DNA of 64,000 nucleotides, from NCBI GenBank assembly GCA_017621815.1, contig JAGASK010000029.1, positions 1 through 64,000 on the forward strand, in the 5' to 3' direction. The translations under genes were made by a program, and so were the position numbers. This document shows, piece by piece, positions 1-8,604 of this stretch (position 1 is its first letter; each line of letters begins with the position of its first letter). The notes beneath the pieces were generated by a model that was given only the letters and a program-made list of their open reading frames with translations, had not been told where the DNA came from and ran no database searches. The stretch comes from Lachnospiraceae bacterium. GTDB taxonomy: Bacteria > Bacillota > Clostridia > Lachnospirales > Lachnospiraceae.

Positions 1-117
1 AATTTCTTCAAAATGGTCTTTAAAAATCTTTTGTAAAACATTCATAAGACTATTATGAAGGAAAAGAGCAAAAAAAGAAATCCCTAATCCCCTCAAGATT
101 GAGGGGCAGGGGAGTTG

Positions 118-138
118 AAGTGTCGAAGACACTTTTTT
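118..138 (+). terminator. Intrinsic terminator of an upstream gene
   Basis: A 7-bp stem (AAGTGTC / GACACTT, loop GAA) runs into six T residues. A second GC-rich hairpin (CCCCTCAA / TTGAGGGG, 89-106) lies just before it. The gene being terminated is outside the window. Bases 139-215 hold no further clear signal apart from the hflK ribosome binding site. Confidence 0.6.
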
Positions 139-215
139 ACAAAAAATGCAGCTTTCAGGCATAGCGCGCAGCCTTTAAGGTTATTGCAGTTTGCTAAACA
201 CGAAGGAGGGTAATT

Positions 216-1262
216 ATGTTTAAAAGAAAACAAGATGTGTACCAGCAGCCGGGCAGTCAGGTGAAAAATGCGGCGCCAAAAATAGGAAAAGGAGCGGTCA
301 TTGTAATTGCAGTTATCGCAGTAATTTATTTGCTTGTCGGAAGTATTTATTCTTTAAAAGAAAATGAGTATGCAGTAATTACTACCTTTGGCGTGCCCAA
401 GGTAGTAGAGGAATCAGGTATTCATTTTAAGATGCCTTATGTACAGCAGCTTAGCAAGGTGCCCAAAACGATTAACGGGTTTTCCATAGGATATGATTCG
501 GCAACAGGAGAGACGAATTCATCGGAATCCTTTATGATTACCAGGGACTACAACTTTGTCAATGTGGATTTTTACGTGGAATACCGGGTAACAGACCCGA
601 CAAAATATCTTTATGCTTCGGAAAGTCCGGTGGCCATTCTGAAAAATCTGACCCAAAGCTATATCAGGGATACTATAGGACTCTATGATGTGGACAGCGT
701 TATTACTACAGGTAAGAGTGAAATACAGGCATCCATCAAAGAAAAGATTGTGAGCAGGCTGGAGAGTGAGGATATCGGTATCCAGCTTGTGAATATCACG
801 ATTCAGGATGCTGAGCCGCCCACCAGCGAGGTTATTGATGCATTCAAGAATGTGGAAAATGCCAAGCAGGGTAAAGAGACTTCCATCAACAAGGCAAATC
901 AGAAGCGGAATGAGGATATTCCTGCGGCAAGGGCAGAGGCAGATGAAACCATAAAGACTGCCGAGGCGGAAGCGGAGGAAAGAATCAATGAAGCGAAAGG
1001 CCAGACGGCAAGGCTCAATGAGCTTTATGCGGAATATCAGAAATATCCTCTTATTACGAAACAGAGAATGTTTTATGAGACCATGGAGGAAATATTGCCT
1101 GATATGAAGATTATTATTGAAAAGAGTGACGGAAGTACCCAGACTATGCTTCCTTTAGAGTCTTTTGCAGATTTTGGCAGCGGGAAAACAGCTTCCGGCA
1201 GCACATCCCTGACGGAAAATGCATCCTCAGGCGAAAACGGCGCAGGCACTGCACAGGAATAA
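216..1262 (+). CDS. hflK: HflK, membrane SPFH/prohibitin-family protein
   Basis: Integral membrane SPFH-domain protein of the HflK type, which with HflC forms the complex that surrounds and modulates the FtsH membrane protease. A short cytoplasmic N-terminus is followed by one membrane segment (about residues 27-48), the SPFH/band-7 domain (about 50-240), then an alanine/glutamate-rich helical stretch (about 225-285) and a low-complexity Ser/Gly/Glu tail. The start is fixed by GAAGGAGGG seven bases upstream. hflC follows after about 150 bp. No ftsH is in the window. Length (348 aa) is normal for Firmicute HflK. The family assignment is firm; the FtsH partnership is inferred from E. coli. Confidence 0.88.
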   Translation: MFKRKQDVYQQPGSQVKNAAPKIGKGAVIVIAVIAVIYLLVGSIYSLKENEYAVITTFGVPKVVEESGIHFKMPYVQQLSKVPKTINGFSIGYDSATGETNSSESFMITRDYNFVNVDFYVEYRVTDPTKYLYASESPVAILKNLTQSYIRDTIGLYDVDSVITTGKSEIQASIKEKIVSRLESEDIGIQLVNITIQDAEPPTSEVIDAFKNVENAKQGKETSINKANQKRNEDIPAARAEADETIKTAEAEAEERINEAKGQTARLNELYAEYQKYPLITKQRMFYETMEEILPDMKIIIEKSDGSTQTMLPLESFADFGSGKTASGSTSLTENASSGENGAGTAQE

Positions 1263-1270
1263 GCTTGTGA

Positions 1271-1326
1271 ACAAGTAATCCGGGCCGGACAAGTAATTTA
1301 CAGCCGGATAAGTAATTCACGGCCGG
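1271..1326 (+). repeat. Three imperfect 18-19 bp tandem repeats between hflK and hflC
   Basis: Three consecutive units start at 1271, 1289 and 1308. Each begins ACAAGTAAT or ATAAGTAAT and ends GCCGG. A fourth start (ACAAGG) follows at 1327. They lie in the hflK-hflC gap and are probably slippage-type repeats; no function is evident. Confidence 0.6.
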
Positions 1327-1411
1327 ACAAGGACAGAAATTGACTGACCGGGAAAAGGAAAAAGATTGACTCATAAAGGCAGCCTGTATGAACAGGCAGA
1401 TTGGAGAATAT

Positions 1412-2281
1412 ATGAAGAAGAAAGGTTTTATAATACCGGTTTTGGTAGTGATAGCTCTTTGGATAGCGGTAAATTCCAGCATGGTAGTGACATACCCCAA
1501 TGAGTTCACGGTTATTAAGCAGTTTGGAAAGATTGTGGATATCAGGGAAGAAGCAGGGCTCAGCTTTAAGGTCCCGATTATCCAGAGTGCCGAAAAAATA
1601 GAAAATGAAGTGCTGCTTTATGATTTGGCGGTGAGCGATGTTATGACGAAAGATAAAAAATCCATGATTGCAGACTGCTTTGCTTTATGGAGAATTGAAG
1701 ACCCGCAGAAATATACACAGACTTTAAGCGCCCAGAAGAGCAATGCCGAATTCAGGATTGACACTATTGTTTATAACAGCCTGAAAAATGTAATCAGCAG
1801 TTTAAGCCAGGAGGAAGTAATCAGCGGCCGTGACGGCGAGCTGGCAGCCGCTATTATGGATAATATCGGCGACACTCTGTCGCAGTACGGCATTGAGCTT
1901 TTAGCGGTAGAGACAAAATCGCTGGATTTGCCGGATGAAAATAAAGCAGCCGTTTACGAAAGAATGATTTCCGAACGTAATAATATAGCGGCAACCTATC
2001 AGGCAGAAGGTCAGGAAGAAGCAAAGGAAATTGCCAACAAGACCAAAGCGGAAATTATTGTTATGCAGTCCGAAGCAGATGCCCAGGCAGCGGAAATCAT
2101 CGCAAAAGGTGAGGCAGAATACATGAGGATTTTAAGCGAAGCCTATAATGACCCTGAAAAAGCGGATTTCTATTTGTTCCTTCGTTCCCTGGATGCAGCT
2201 AAGGCGACCATGACAGGAGATAATAAAACACTGATTATTGATGAAACATCACCTATTGCGCAGATATTTTATGCTTATTGA
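1412..2281 (+). CDS. hflC: HflC, membrane SPFH/prohibitin-family protein
   Basis: Partner of HflK. One N-terminal membrane segment (about residues 5-24) is followed by the SPFH domain and a long Ala/Glu/Gln-rich helix (about 195-250) typical of HflC. An upstream in-frame ATG at 1388 exists, but GGAG at 1403-1406 is correctly spaced for ATG 1412, so I use 1412 (289 aa). The second half carries the HflC-like stretch of residues EAKEIANKTKAEI and a short hydrophobic end. It is probably cotranscribed with hflK. Nested inverted repeats begin at its stop codon. Confidence 0.87.
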   Translation: MKKKGFIIPVLVVIALWIAVNSSMVVTYPNEFTVIKQFGKIVDIREEAGLSFKVPIIQSAEKIENEVLLYDLAVSDVMTKDKKSMIADCFALWRIEDPQKYTQTLSAQKSNAEFRIDTIVYNSLKNVISSLSQEEVISGRDGELAAAIMDNIGDTLSQYGIELLAVETKSLDLPDENKAAVYERMISERNNIAATYQAEGQEEAKEIANKTKAEIIVMQSEADAQAAEIIAKGEAEYMRILSEAYNDPEKADFYLFLRSLDAAKATMTGDNKTLIIDETSPIAQIFYAY

Positions 2282-2315
2282 ACTACTAATGTTCAATAAG
2301 ATACGCTTATTGAAC
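2274..2315 (+). repeat. Two mutually exclusive hairpins over the hflC stop codon
   Basis: The 10-mer CTTATTGAAC occurs at 2274-2283 and 2306-2315, and its inverse GTTCAATAAG lies between them at 2291-2300. The middle copy can pair with either flank, giving two alternative hairpins, one of which includes the hflC stop codon. Confidence 0.6.
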
Positions 2316-2320
2316 TAAAT

Positions 2321-2360
2321 AACAGGAGAGTGTTCCGGGGAATCGGAGCACTCTCCTGTT
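2321..2360 (+). terminator. Strong hairpin downstream of hflC
   Basis: AACAGGAGAGTG (2321-2332) pairs with CACTCTCCTGTT (2349-2360), and further pairs continue inside, giving a stem of about 18 bp. There is no T-tract after it, so termination is plausible but not certain. Confidence 0.5.
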
Positions 2361-2373
2361 ATATGCTGGAAAA

Positions 2374-2398
2374 TTTGCAGGGTGTGTCTTCTATTGTT
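2374..2398 (-). repeat. Dispersed palindrome, half copy
   Basis: Right half of the dispersed palindrome family (compare 21523-21558): a TTTGCAGGGTGTG-like core and a TTCTATTGT arm. The opposite arm is missing. It lies 260 bp before the Rpn-like gene. Confidence 0.5.
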
Positions 2399-2634
2399 AC
2401 ATAAATAAGGAAGAATTGTGCACTTGACGATTTTCTGGTGTTCTGATACAGTTAAATTAAAGCAATGAAATTCTGACGGAAAATCGTATATCTATTCTGC
2501 TTTTTCTATATGCGCATCAGCGTATAATCTGTTTTGAAATCCTTGCTTTGAATACCACTAATTATTTTTTTAGAGCAGGGAATGACAGAGCCTTTCAGAA
2601 GGACAGCATTGCCTGCCGGACGAAAGGAGAAAAT

Positions 2635-3276
2635 ATGGATGAAGTATTGAGCACCGGCATTGCCAGAGAAGAAACACCTGTGTATTACACTTATAAAGAC
2701 AGGGTATTTCGGATGTTGTTTCGGGAAAAGAAAAGGTTGCTGGAATTGTATAATGCATTGAATGACACAGCATATACAAACGAGGATGATCTGATAGTCA
2801 ACACCCTGGAGAATGCCATTTTTATTAAAATGAAGAACGATGTCTCCTTCATTATTGACAGTAATATGTGTTTGTATGAACATCAGGCATCATATTGCCC
2901 TAATATGCCTTTAAGGGGATTTTTGTATTTTGCCGATCTTTATAAGAAGCATGTCAGGGATGTGGAGCTTAGCAGCAATCGGAGGATTATGCTTCCTGCA
3001 CCGTATTACATTGTTTTTTATAACGGCTGTGAAAAGAAAGCAGAGGTGATTGCCATGTCAATTTATGAATATAATGAGGAATATGTGAAGAAGGCATTAT
3101 ATGAGGATGGCATGGAAGCAGGATACGACAAGGGAAAAATTGATGGAGTTGAGGAAATGCTTGTGAAAAATGTGGATGCTGTCATAAAAAATCTTCAGAC
3201 AGATACAAAAAGAGCCTGTGAAATTTTAGGTGCAACTGTAGAGAAATATGAAAAAGCAAAAAATAAATTAGGGTAA
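2635..3276 (+). CDS. Rpn-family PD-(D/E)XK nuclease-like protein, internally shortened
   Basis: Resembles the Rpn (recombination-promoting nuclease / putative transposase) proteins abundant in Lachnospiraceae. The N-terminal part has the family pattern YKDRVFRMLF, then NTLENAIFIKMKNDVSFIID, YEHQASYCPNMPLR and PAPYYIVFYNG. After FYNG (about residue 133) the protein goes straight to AEVIAMSIYEYNEE, a segment that in the longer relatives I recall comes roughly 100 residues later, so the middle appears deleted in frame. The length of 213 aa is shorter than those relatives, which supports this. The start at 2635 is set by AAAGGAGA. It is flanked by palindromic repeats at 2374 and 3289. Activity is uncertain. 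Confidence 0.65.
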   Translation: MDEVLSTGIAREETPVYYTYKDRVFRMLFREKKRLLELYNALNDTAYTNEDDLIVNTLENAIFIKMKNDVSFIIDSNMCLYEHQASYCPNMPLRGFLYFADLYKKHVRDVELSSNRRIMLPAPYYIVFYNGCEKKAEVIAMSIYEYNEEYVKKALYEDGMEAGYDKGKIDGVEEMLVKNVDAVIKNLQTDTKRACEILGATVEKYEKAKNKLG

Positions 3277-3288
3277 ATGAATAGTGAA

Positions 3289-3319
3289 ACAATAGAAAGC
3301 ACGGCGTGCGGTTTTGCGA
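3289..3319 (+). repeat. Dispersed palindrome, left-half copy after the Rpn-like gene
   Basis: ACAATAGAAAGCAC followed by a disturbed core and TTTTGCGAA; the right arm is missing. It begins 12 bases after the Rpn-like stop codon. The adjacent GAATAGCGCTGGAGTG (3318-3333) resembles part of the two-hairpin element at 52805. Confidence 0.6.
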
Positions 3320-3381
3320 ATAGCGCTGGAGTGAACAGTAACCTTTCCGATAATTTTTTCACAAATAGTATCTGTAATGGA

Positions 3382-3410
3382 TTGCAAAAATAAATGCCCT
3401 ATGTTATAAT
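3382..3410 (+). promoter_or_regulatory. Predicted sigma-A promoter of the thlA operon
   Basis: TTGCAA (3382-3387), a 17-bp spacer and a perfect TATAAT (3405-3410). Predicted transcription start is near 3417, giving a leader of about 88 nt to thlA. A 9-bp hairpin (GGCAATGAT / ATCATTGCC, 3420-3449) sits at the very 5' end of the predicted RNA. Confidence 0.7.
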
Positions 3411-3423
3411 GATTTTGTTGGCA

Positions 3424-3441
3424 ATGATAAAAAATTAACAA
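3424..3441. promoter_or_regulatory. Candidate Rex (redox repressor) operator
   Basis: ATGATAAAAAATTAACAA matches 12 of the 14 fixed positions of the clostridial Rex consensus TTGTTAA-N4-TTAACAA. It lies just downstream of the predicted thlA start, a position suitable for repression. Rex is known to control thl and crt-type butyrate operons in clostridia. The site also forms part of the 5' hairpin, so part of the symmetry could reflect RNA structure instead. Confidence 0.45.
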
Positions 3442-3504
3442 TCATTGCCGGCAGATAAAAAACCGCACTAAAATAAAGTTTTTATTAAACGGAGGAATGA
3501 AATA

Positions 3505-4689
3505 ATGGCAAAGAAAGTAGTTTTAGCCGGCGCATGCCGTACAGCCATCGGTACTATGGGTGGTTCTTTAAGCACAGTACCTGCTGCAGAGCTTGGAGCA
3601 ATCGTGATTAAGGAAGCTTTAAACAGAGCAGGTGTAGCACCTGAAGCTGTAGACCAGGTTTACATGGGATGTGTAATCCAGGCAGGACAGGGACAGAACG
3701 TAGCTCGTCAGGCTTCTATTAAAGCAGGTTTACCCATTGAAGTACCTGCAGTTACCATGAACGTTGTCTGTGGTTCAGGTCTTAACTGCGTTAACCAGGC
3801 AGCTCAGATGATTATGGCAGGAGATGCAGATATCGTTGTTGCAGGCGGTATGGAAAATATGTCCATGGCTCCTTATGCAGTTCCTCAGGCACGTTTTGGA
3901 TATAGAATGAACAATGGTACATTGGTAGATACCATGATTAAGGATGCTCTCTGGGATGCATTCAATGATTATCATATGATTAAAACAGCAGACAACATCT
4001 GTGAAGAATGGGGTCTTACCAGAGAAGAACTGGATGAGTTCGCATTAAAGAGCCAGCAGAAGGCAGAAGCAGCACAGAAGTCAGGTGCTTTTGACGCTGA
4101 AATCGTACCTGTTATGGTTAAGAAGAAAAAAGAAATGATTGAATTTAAGGTGGATGAAGGACCTCGTGCAGGTTCTACTATCGAAGGACTTGCAAAGCTT
4201 CGTCCTATTAATCCTAACGGATTTGTTACAGCAGGTAATGCATCAGGTATCAATGACGGTGCAGCAGCAATCGTTGTAATGAGCGAGGAGAAAGCAAAAG
4301 AATTAGGCGTTAAGCCTATGGCTACTTTCGTAGCAGGGGCTCTTGCTGGTGTAAGGCCTGAGGTTATGGGTATCGGTCCTGTTGCTTCTACTAAGAAGGT
4401 TATGGCTAAGACAGGCATGAAGATTGAAGACTTTGATATTATCGAAGCAAACGAAGCATTTGCAGCTCAGTCTGTTGCAGTTGGTAAGGAACTTGGAATT
4501 GATGTTGATAAACAGCTCAATCCTAACGGCGGTGCTATTGCACTTGGACATCCCGTTGGAGCTTCAGGATGCCGTATCCTTGTTACACTGCTTCATGAGA
4601 TGCAGGCAAAGGGTGCCAAGACCGGTCTTGCAACACTTTGTATCGGCGGCGGTATGGGCTGCTCCACTATCGTAAAGATTGAAGATTAA
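3505..4689 (+). CDS. thlA: Acetyl-CoA C-acetyltransferase (thiolase)
   Basis: Condenses two acetyl-CoA to acetoacetyl-CoA, the first step toward butyryl-CoA. At 394 aa it is the standard biosynthetic thiolase length. The active-site nucleophile Cys89 is in NVVCGSG, the catalytic His (about 349) in [10 protein letters not shown], and the second Cys (about 379) in LCIGGGMG. The start follows GGAGG with good spacing. It leads the crt-hbd-bcd-etfBA cluster, with a two-hairpin element between it and crt. Codon use is strongly biased (frequent CTT, GCA, CGT), as expected for a highly expressed gene. A second, closely similar thiolase is at 38569. Confidence 0.95.
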   Translation: MAKKVVLAGACRTAIGTMGGSLSTVPAAELGAIVIKEALNRAGVAPEAVDQVYMGCVIQAGQGQNVARQASIKAGLPIEVPAVTMNVVCGSGLNCVNQAAQMIMAGDADIVVAGGMENMSMAPYAVPQARFGYRMNNGTLVDTMIKDALWDAFNDYHMIKTADNICEEWGLTREELDEFALKSQQKAEAAQKSGAFDAEIVPVMVKKKKEMIEFKVDEGPRAGSTIEGLAKLRPINPNGFVTAGNASGINDGAAAIVVMSEEKAKELGVKPMATFVAGALAGVRPEVMGIGPVASTKKVMAKTGMKIEDFDIIEANEAFAAQSVAVGKELGIDVDKQLNPNGGAIALGHPVGASGCRILVTLLHEMQAKGAKTGLATLCIGGGMGCSTIVKIED

Positions 4690-4787
4690 AACATGAAAAG
4701 AACTTCTAAGGCGGCTGAAAACGCCGCCTGAGAAGTTCTATGTTTCGTGTAAGAAGAATGGCTCCAAAGAGTCATTCTTCCGCGTGG
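4690..4787 (+). repeat. Two-hairpin element, copy 1 (thlA-crt gap)
   Basis: Hairpin 1: AACAT/ATGTT, AGAACTTCT (4699-4707) with AGAAGTTCT (4731-4739), and AGGCGGC (4709-4715) with GCCGCCT (4723-4729). Hairpin 2: GAAGAATGGC (4753-4762) with GTCATTCTTC (4771-4780), 8-nt loop. No T-tract follows, so it is not a standard terminator. The same architecture recurs at 52744 after guaB with compensatory base changes. Confidence 0.7.
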
Positions 4788-4832
4788 CAGTATATAAAAA
4801 TAATAAGCATAAAGAGAAAAGGAGTTACGAAA

Positions 4833-5618
4833 ATGGAATTTATCGTATACGAACAAAAAGGCGCATACGGCATTATTACCATCAGCCGTGAAAAGGCGTT
4901 AAATGCTTTGAATTCAACTGTTCTGGAGGAGCTTGACCAGACATTGGATGCAGTGAATCTTGATGAAGTGAGATGCCTGATTTTAACAGGTGCCGGACAG
5001 AAATCCTTTGTAGCAGGTGCAGATATCGGAGAAATGAGTACTTTGACTAAGGCAGAAGGCGAAGCCTTCGGAAAGAAGGGAAATGATGTATTCCGCAAGC
5101 TGGAAACCTTCCCCATTCCCGTAATTGCCGCTGTAAACGGTTTTGCGCTTGGCGGCGGATGTGAAATTTCCATGAGCTGTGATATCAGAATCTGCTCCGA
5201 TAATGCAGTATTCGGACAGCCTGAGGTTGGTCTTGGAATTACTCCCGGTTTTGGCGGAACTCAGAGACTTGCCCGTTTAGTCGGCGCAGGAATGGCTAAG
5301 CAGATGATTTATACCGCAAGAAATATCAAAGCAGATGAAGCTTTAAGAATCGGTCTTGTAAATGCTGTTTATACTCAGGAAGAATTAATGCCCGCAGCTG
5401 AAAAGATGGCAGCAGGAATTGCAAAGAATGCTCCGATTGCTGTCCGTAACTGCAAGAAGGCAATTAATGAAGGTCTTGATGCTGACATGGATGAAGCTAT
5501 CGTAATCGAAGAGAAATTATTCGGTGACTGCTTTGAAACAGAAGACCAGAAATACGGAATGGCATTTTTCCTTGACAAGAATAAGGAAAAAGTAAAAGAG
5601 CCTTTTAAGAATTGTTAA
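4833..5618 (+). CDS. crt: 3-hydroxybutyryl-CoA dehydratase (crotonase)
   Basis: Enoyl-CoA hydratase family protein that dehydrates 3-hydroxybutyryl-CoA to crotonyl-CoA. Counting from ATG 4833 it has 261 aa. The oxyanion-hole region is AGADIGEM (about 61-68), and the two catalytic glutamates are Glu111 in GGGCE and Glu131 in GQPEVGLG. AAAAGGAG at 4817-4824 selects ATG 4833 over an open upstream extension that runs into the two-hairpin element. hbd follows 49 bp downstream. Codon bias is the same as in thlA. Confidence 0.93.
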   Translation: MEFIVYEQKGAYGIITISREKALNALNSTVLEELDQTLDAVNLDEVRCLILTGAGQKSFVAGADIGEMSTLTKAEGEAFGKKGNDVFRKLETFPIPVIAAVNGFALGGGCEISMSCDIRICSDNAVFGQPEVGLGITPGFGGTQRLARLVGAGMAKQMIYTARNIKADEALRIGLVNAVYTQEELMPAAEKMAAGIAKNAPIAVRNCKKAINEGLDADMDEAIVIEEKLFGDCFETEDQKYGMAFFLDKNKEKVKEPFKNC

Positions 5619-5667
5619 TTCATTTAACCAACAAATATAAAAGACAGGAAAACAAGGAGGATTAATA

Positions 5668-6540
5668 ATGAAAGTAGGTATTATTGGTGCCGGTACCATG
5701 GGACAGGGCATTGCAAAGGCATTTGCCCAGGTTGACGGATATGAGGTTGCGCTTTGCGATATTAAGCAGGAGTGGGCCGAAGGCGGAAAAGCCAAAATTG
5801 CAAAGGGTTATGCAAGACTTGTAGAAAAAGGTAAAATGACACAGGAAGCAGTAGATGCTATTCTTGCAAAAATTACACCTGGTTTAAAAGAGGATCTTTG
5901 TGCAGACTGCGATTTAATTGTTGAAGCTGCATTTGAAAATATGGAAGTTAAGAAAACCACATTTGGAGAGCTTGATAAGATTGCAAAGCCGGAATGTGTT
6001 TTTGCATCTAATACATCCAGCCTTTCTATTACAGAAATCGGAAATGGTTTAAACCGTCCTATGATTGGTATGCATTTCTTCAATCCCGCAGACCGTATGA
6101 AGCTGGTTGAGGTAATTGCAGGTGTGAATACTCCCGCAGAAACTGTTGATACCATCAAGAAGATTTCCGAAGAAATCGGAAAGACTCCCGTTCAGGTAAA
6201 TGAAGCAGCAGGTTTCGTAGTAAACCGTATTCTGGTTCCTATGATTAATGAAGCAGCTTTCATCAAAATGGAAGGTGTTTCCGATATCGCAGGTATAGAT
6301 GCAGCTATGAAGCTCGGCGCAAATCATCCCATGGGTCCTTTGGAACTTGGCGACTTCATCGGTCTTGATATCTGCCTTGCTATTATGGATGTTCTTTATA
6401 ATGAGACAGGTGACAGCAAATATCGTGCATGTCCTCTTATCCGTAAGATGGTTCGTGGCGGCAATCTTGGTGTTAAGAGCGGAAAAGGCTTTTATGTATA
6501 CAATGCAGACAGAACAAAAACCCCTGTTGATGCTCAGTAG
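5668..6540 (+). CDS. hbd: 3-hydroxybutyryl-CoA dehydrogenase
   Basis: NAD(P)H-dependent reduction of acetoacetyl-CoA to 3-hydroxybutyryl-CoA. The N-terminal Rossmann motif is GAGTMGQG (residues 7-14). The catalytic pair is His136 (GMHFFNP) and Glu148 (KLVEVI). The C-terminal helical domain carries GFVVNRIL and HPMGPLELGDFIGLD. The length of 290 aa is typical. An AGGAGG site precedes the ATG. It is third in the butyryl-CoA operon. Confidence 0.94.
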   Translation: MKVGIIGAGTMGQGIAKAFAQVDGYEVALCDIKQEWAEGGKAKIAKGYARLVEKGKMTQEAVDAILAKITPGLKEDLCADCDLIVEAAFENMEVKKTTFGELDKIAKPECVFASNTSSLSITEIGNGLNRPMIGMHFFNPADRMKLVEVIAGVNTPAETVDTIKKISEEIGKTPVQVNEAAGFVVNRILVPMINEAAFIKMEGVSDIAGIDAAMKLGANHPMGPLELGDFIGLDICLAIMDVLYNETGDSKYRACPLIRKMVRGGNLGVKSGKGFYVYNADRTKTPVDAQ

Positions 6541-6572
6541 ATAGAAAAATATTTAATGGAGGAATTAATATC

Positions 6573-7727
6573 ATGGATTTTATGTTAAGTAAACAACATG
6601 AAATGGCAAGAACTCTTTTCAAAGAGTTTGCAGAAAAAGAAGTAAAGCCTCTGGCTCAGGAAGTGGACGAAACAGAAGTTTTCCCCAGAGGAACAGTTGA
6701 AAAAATGGCAAAAGCAGGATTCCTGGGAATTCCTGTTCCCAAGGAGTATGGCGGACAGGGCTGTGATCCTTTAACATATGCTATGTGTGTAGAGGAACTT
6801 TCCAAGGTTTGCGGTACAACAGGCGTTATCGTTTCTGCACATACATCACTTTGCTGTGACCCTATTCAGACCTACGGTACAGAAGAGCAGAAGCAAAAAT
6901 ACTTAGTTCCCCTTGCAAAGGGTGAGAAGCTTGGCGCTTTCGGTTTAACAGAGCCCGGTGCCGGTACAGATGCACAGGGACAGCAGACAAAGGCTGTTTT
7001 AGATGGTGACGAATGGGTTCTTAACGGTTCCAAAATCTTCATTACAAACGGTAAGGAAGCAGATGTTTATGTTATTTTCGCCGTAACAAGCGTTGTTACA
7101 GATGCTAAGGGCAGAAGCAAAAAGATGATTTCTGCATTTATCGTAGAAAAAGGAACTCCCGGATTTACCTTTGGTACCAAGGAAAAGAAGATGGGTATCC
7201 GCGGTTCATCCACTTATGAATTAATCTTTACAGACTGCCGTATCCCTAAGGAAAATCTGTTAGGACAGGAAGGAAAGGGCTTCGGTATCGCCATGCATAC
7301 TCTTGACGGAGGACGTATCGGTATCGCCGCACAGGCACTTGGTCTTGCTGAAGGTGCTTTGGAGAGAACCATCGAATATGTAAAAGAAAGAAAGCAGTTC
7401 GGAAGAGCAATCGGCGCATTCCAGAATACACAGTTCCAGATTGCTGATATGGCTACTAAGGTACAGGCAGCTCAGTACATGGTTTACAGGGCAGCAATGG
7501 CTAAAGCTACACAGAAGAGCTATACCGTAGAAGCAGCTATGGCTAAGTTATATGCAGCAGAGGTTGCTATGGAAGTTACAACCAAGGCTGTTCAGCTTCA
7601 CGGCGGTTACGGATATATCAGAGAATATGATGTAGAGCGTATGATGAGAGATGCAAAGATTACCGAAATCTATGAAGGTACATCAGAAGTTCAGAGAATG
7701 GTCATCTCCGGTGCACTGCTTAAGTAA
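6573..7727 (+). CDS. bcd: Butyryl-CoA dehydrogenase
   Basis: FAD-dependent short-chain acyl-CoA dehydrogenase. Next to etfBA it is expected to form the electron-bifurcating Bcd-Etf complex (crotonyl-CoA to butyryl-CoA with ferredoxin reduction). It has 384 aa in acyl-CoA dehydrogenase N, middle (GAFGLTEPGAGTDA) and C domains. The catalytic base is Glu368 in IYEGTSEVQ, the position known from Megasphaera Bcd. GGAGG lies upstream. Bifurcation is inferred from family and context. Confidence 0.94.
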   Translation: MDFMLSKQHEMARTLFKEFAEKEVKPLAQEVDETEVFPRGTVEKMAKAGFLGIPVPKEYGGQGCDPLTYAMCVEELSKVCGTTGVIVSAHTSLCCDPIQTYGTEEQKQKYLVPLAKGEKLGAFGLTEPGAGTDAQGQQTKAVLDGDEWVLNGSKIFITNGKEADVYVIFAVTSVVTDAKGRSKKMISAFIVEKGTPGFTFGTKEKKMGIRGSSTYELIFTDCRIPKENLLGQEGKGFGIAMHTLDGGRIGIAAQALGLAEGALERTIEYVKERKQFGRAIGAFQNTQFQIADMATKVQAAQYMVYRAAMAKATQKSYTVEAAMAKLYAAEVAMEVTTKAVQLHGGYGYIREYDVERMMRDAKITEIYEGTSEVQRMVISGALLK

Positions 7728-7784
7728 GACGGCACGGGCTTCGGATTGTGGATAAAATATAAAGAATTAAGGAGAGATAATACA

Positions 7785-8567
7785 ATGAAAATTGTTGTTT
7801 GTGTTAAACAGGTACCTGATACCAAGGGCGGCGTTAAATTCAATCCCGACGGTACACTTGACAGAGGTGCAATGCTTGCCATTATGAATCCTGATGACAA
7901 AGCAGGCTTAGAGGCAGCACTTAGATTAAAGGACCAGTATGGCGCAGAAGTTACAGTAGTTACCATGGGTCTTCCTAAGGCAGAGGAAGTTCTTCGTGAA
8001 GCGATTGCTATGGGTGCAGACAAAGGAATCCTTGTAACAGACCGTGTACTCGGCGGTGCTGATACATGGGCAACCTCCCAGACACTGGCAGGCGCTATCC
8101 GTAATCTGGAATATGATTTAATCATTACAGGACGTCAGGCTATTGACGGTGATACAGCACAGGTTGGACCTCAGATTTCTGAACATCTTGGAATTCCGGT
8201 TATTTCTTATGCACAGAAAATTGAAATTGAAGGCGACAGCGTAATCGTTGAACGTCAGTATGATGACAGATATCACGTATTAAAGGCAAAAATGCCCTGC
8301 TTAATTACAGCACTTGCTGAATTGAATGAGCCCCGTTATATGACACCCGGCGGAATCTTTGATGCTTATAACGCAGAGATTACTGTATGGGGAAGAGCTG
8401 ATTTGAAGGATGTAGATGACTCTAACTTAGGACTTAAGGGTTCACCTACTCAGATTGCAAAGGCTTCCGATAAGGTTAGAAAGGGAGCTGGCGAGAAGGT
8501 TAATCTGGATGCAGCAGAATCCGTAGATTATATTATTGATAAGTTAAAAGTAAAACATGTCATCTAA
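7785..8567 (+). CDS. etfB: Electron transfer flavoprotein subunit beta
   Basis: Small subunit of the heterodimeric flavoprotein serving Bcd; in clostridial bifurcating Etf it carries the bifurcating FAD. An EtfB N-terminus (MKIVVCVKQVPDT), DRGAMLAIMNPDD and the signature ITGRQAIDGDTAQVGPQ are visible. It has 260 aa from ATG 7785, selected by AAGGAGAG ten bases upstream; an earlier in-frame ATG lacks a site. etfA begins 37 bp after its stop. Confidence 0.94.
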   Translation: MKIVVCVKQVPDTKGGVKFNPDGTLDRGAMLAIMNPDDKAGLEAALRLKDQYGAEVTVVTMGLPKAEEVLREAIAMGADKGILVTDRVLGGADTWATSQTLAGAIRNLEYDLIITGRQAIDGDTAQVGPQISEHLGIPVISYAQKIEIEGDSVIVERQYDDRYHVLKAKMPCLITALAELNEPRYMTPGGIFDAYNAEITVWGRADLKDVDDSNLGLKGSPTQIAKASDKVRKGAGEKVNLDAAESVDYIIDKLKVKHVI

Positions 8568-8604
8568 TGCATCTGAGAAAAAATGGAATTTATGGAGGTT
8601 CAAA

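Larger units (their letters stand above)
2282..2634. other. Intergenic region between hflC and the Rpn-like gene
   Basis: About 350 bp. It holds the nested inverted repeats, the strong hairpin and a half palindrome listed separately. Bases 2400-2610 are AT-rich with no convincing gene. The frame upstream of 2635 is open from 2548 but lacks a ribosome binding site. Confidence 0.5.
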
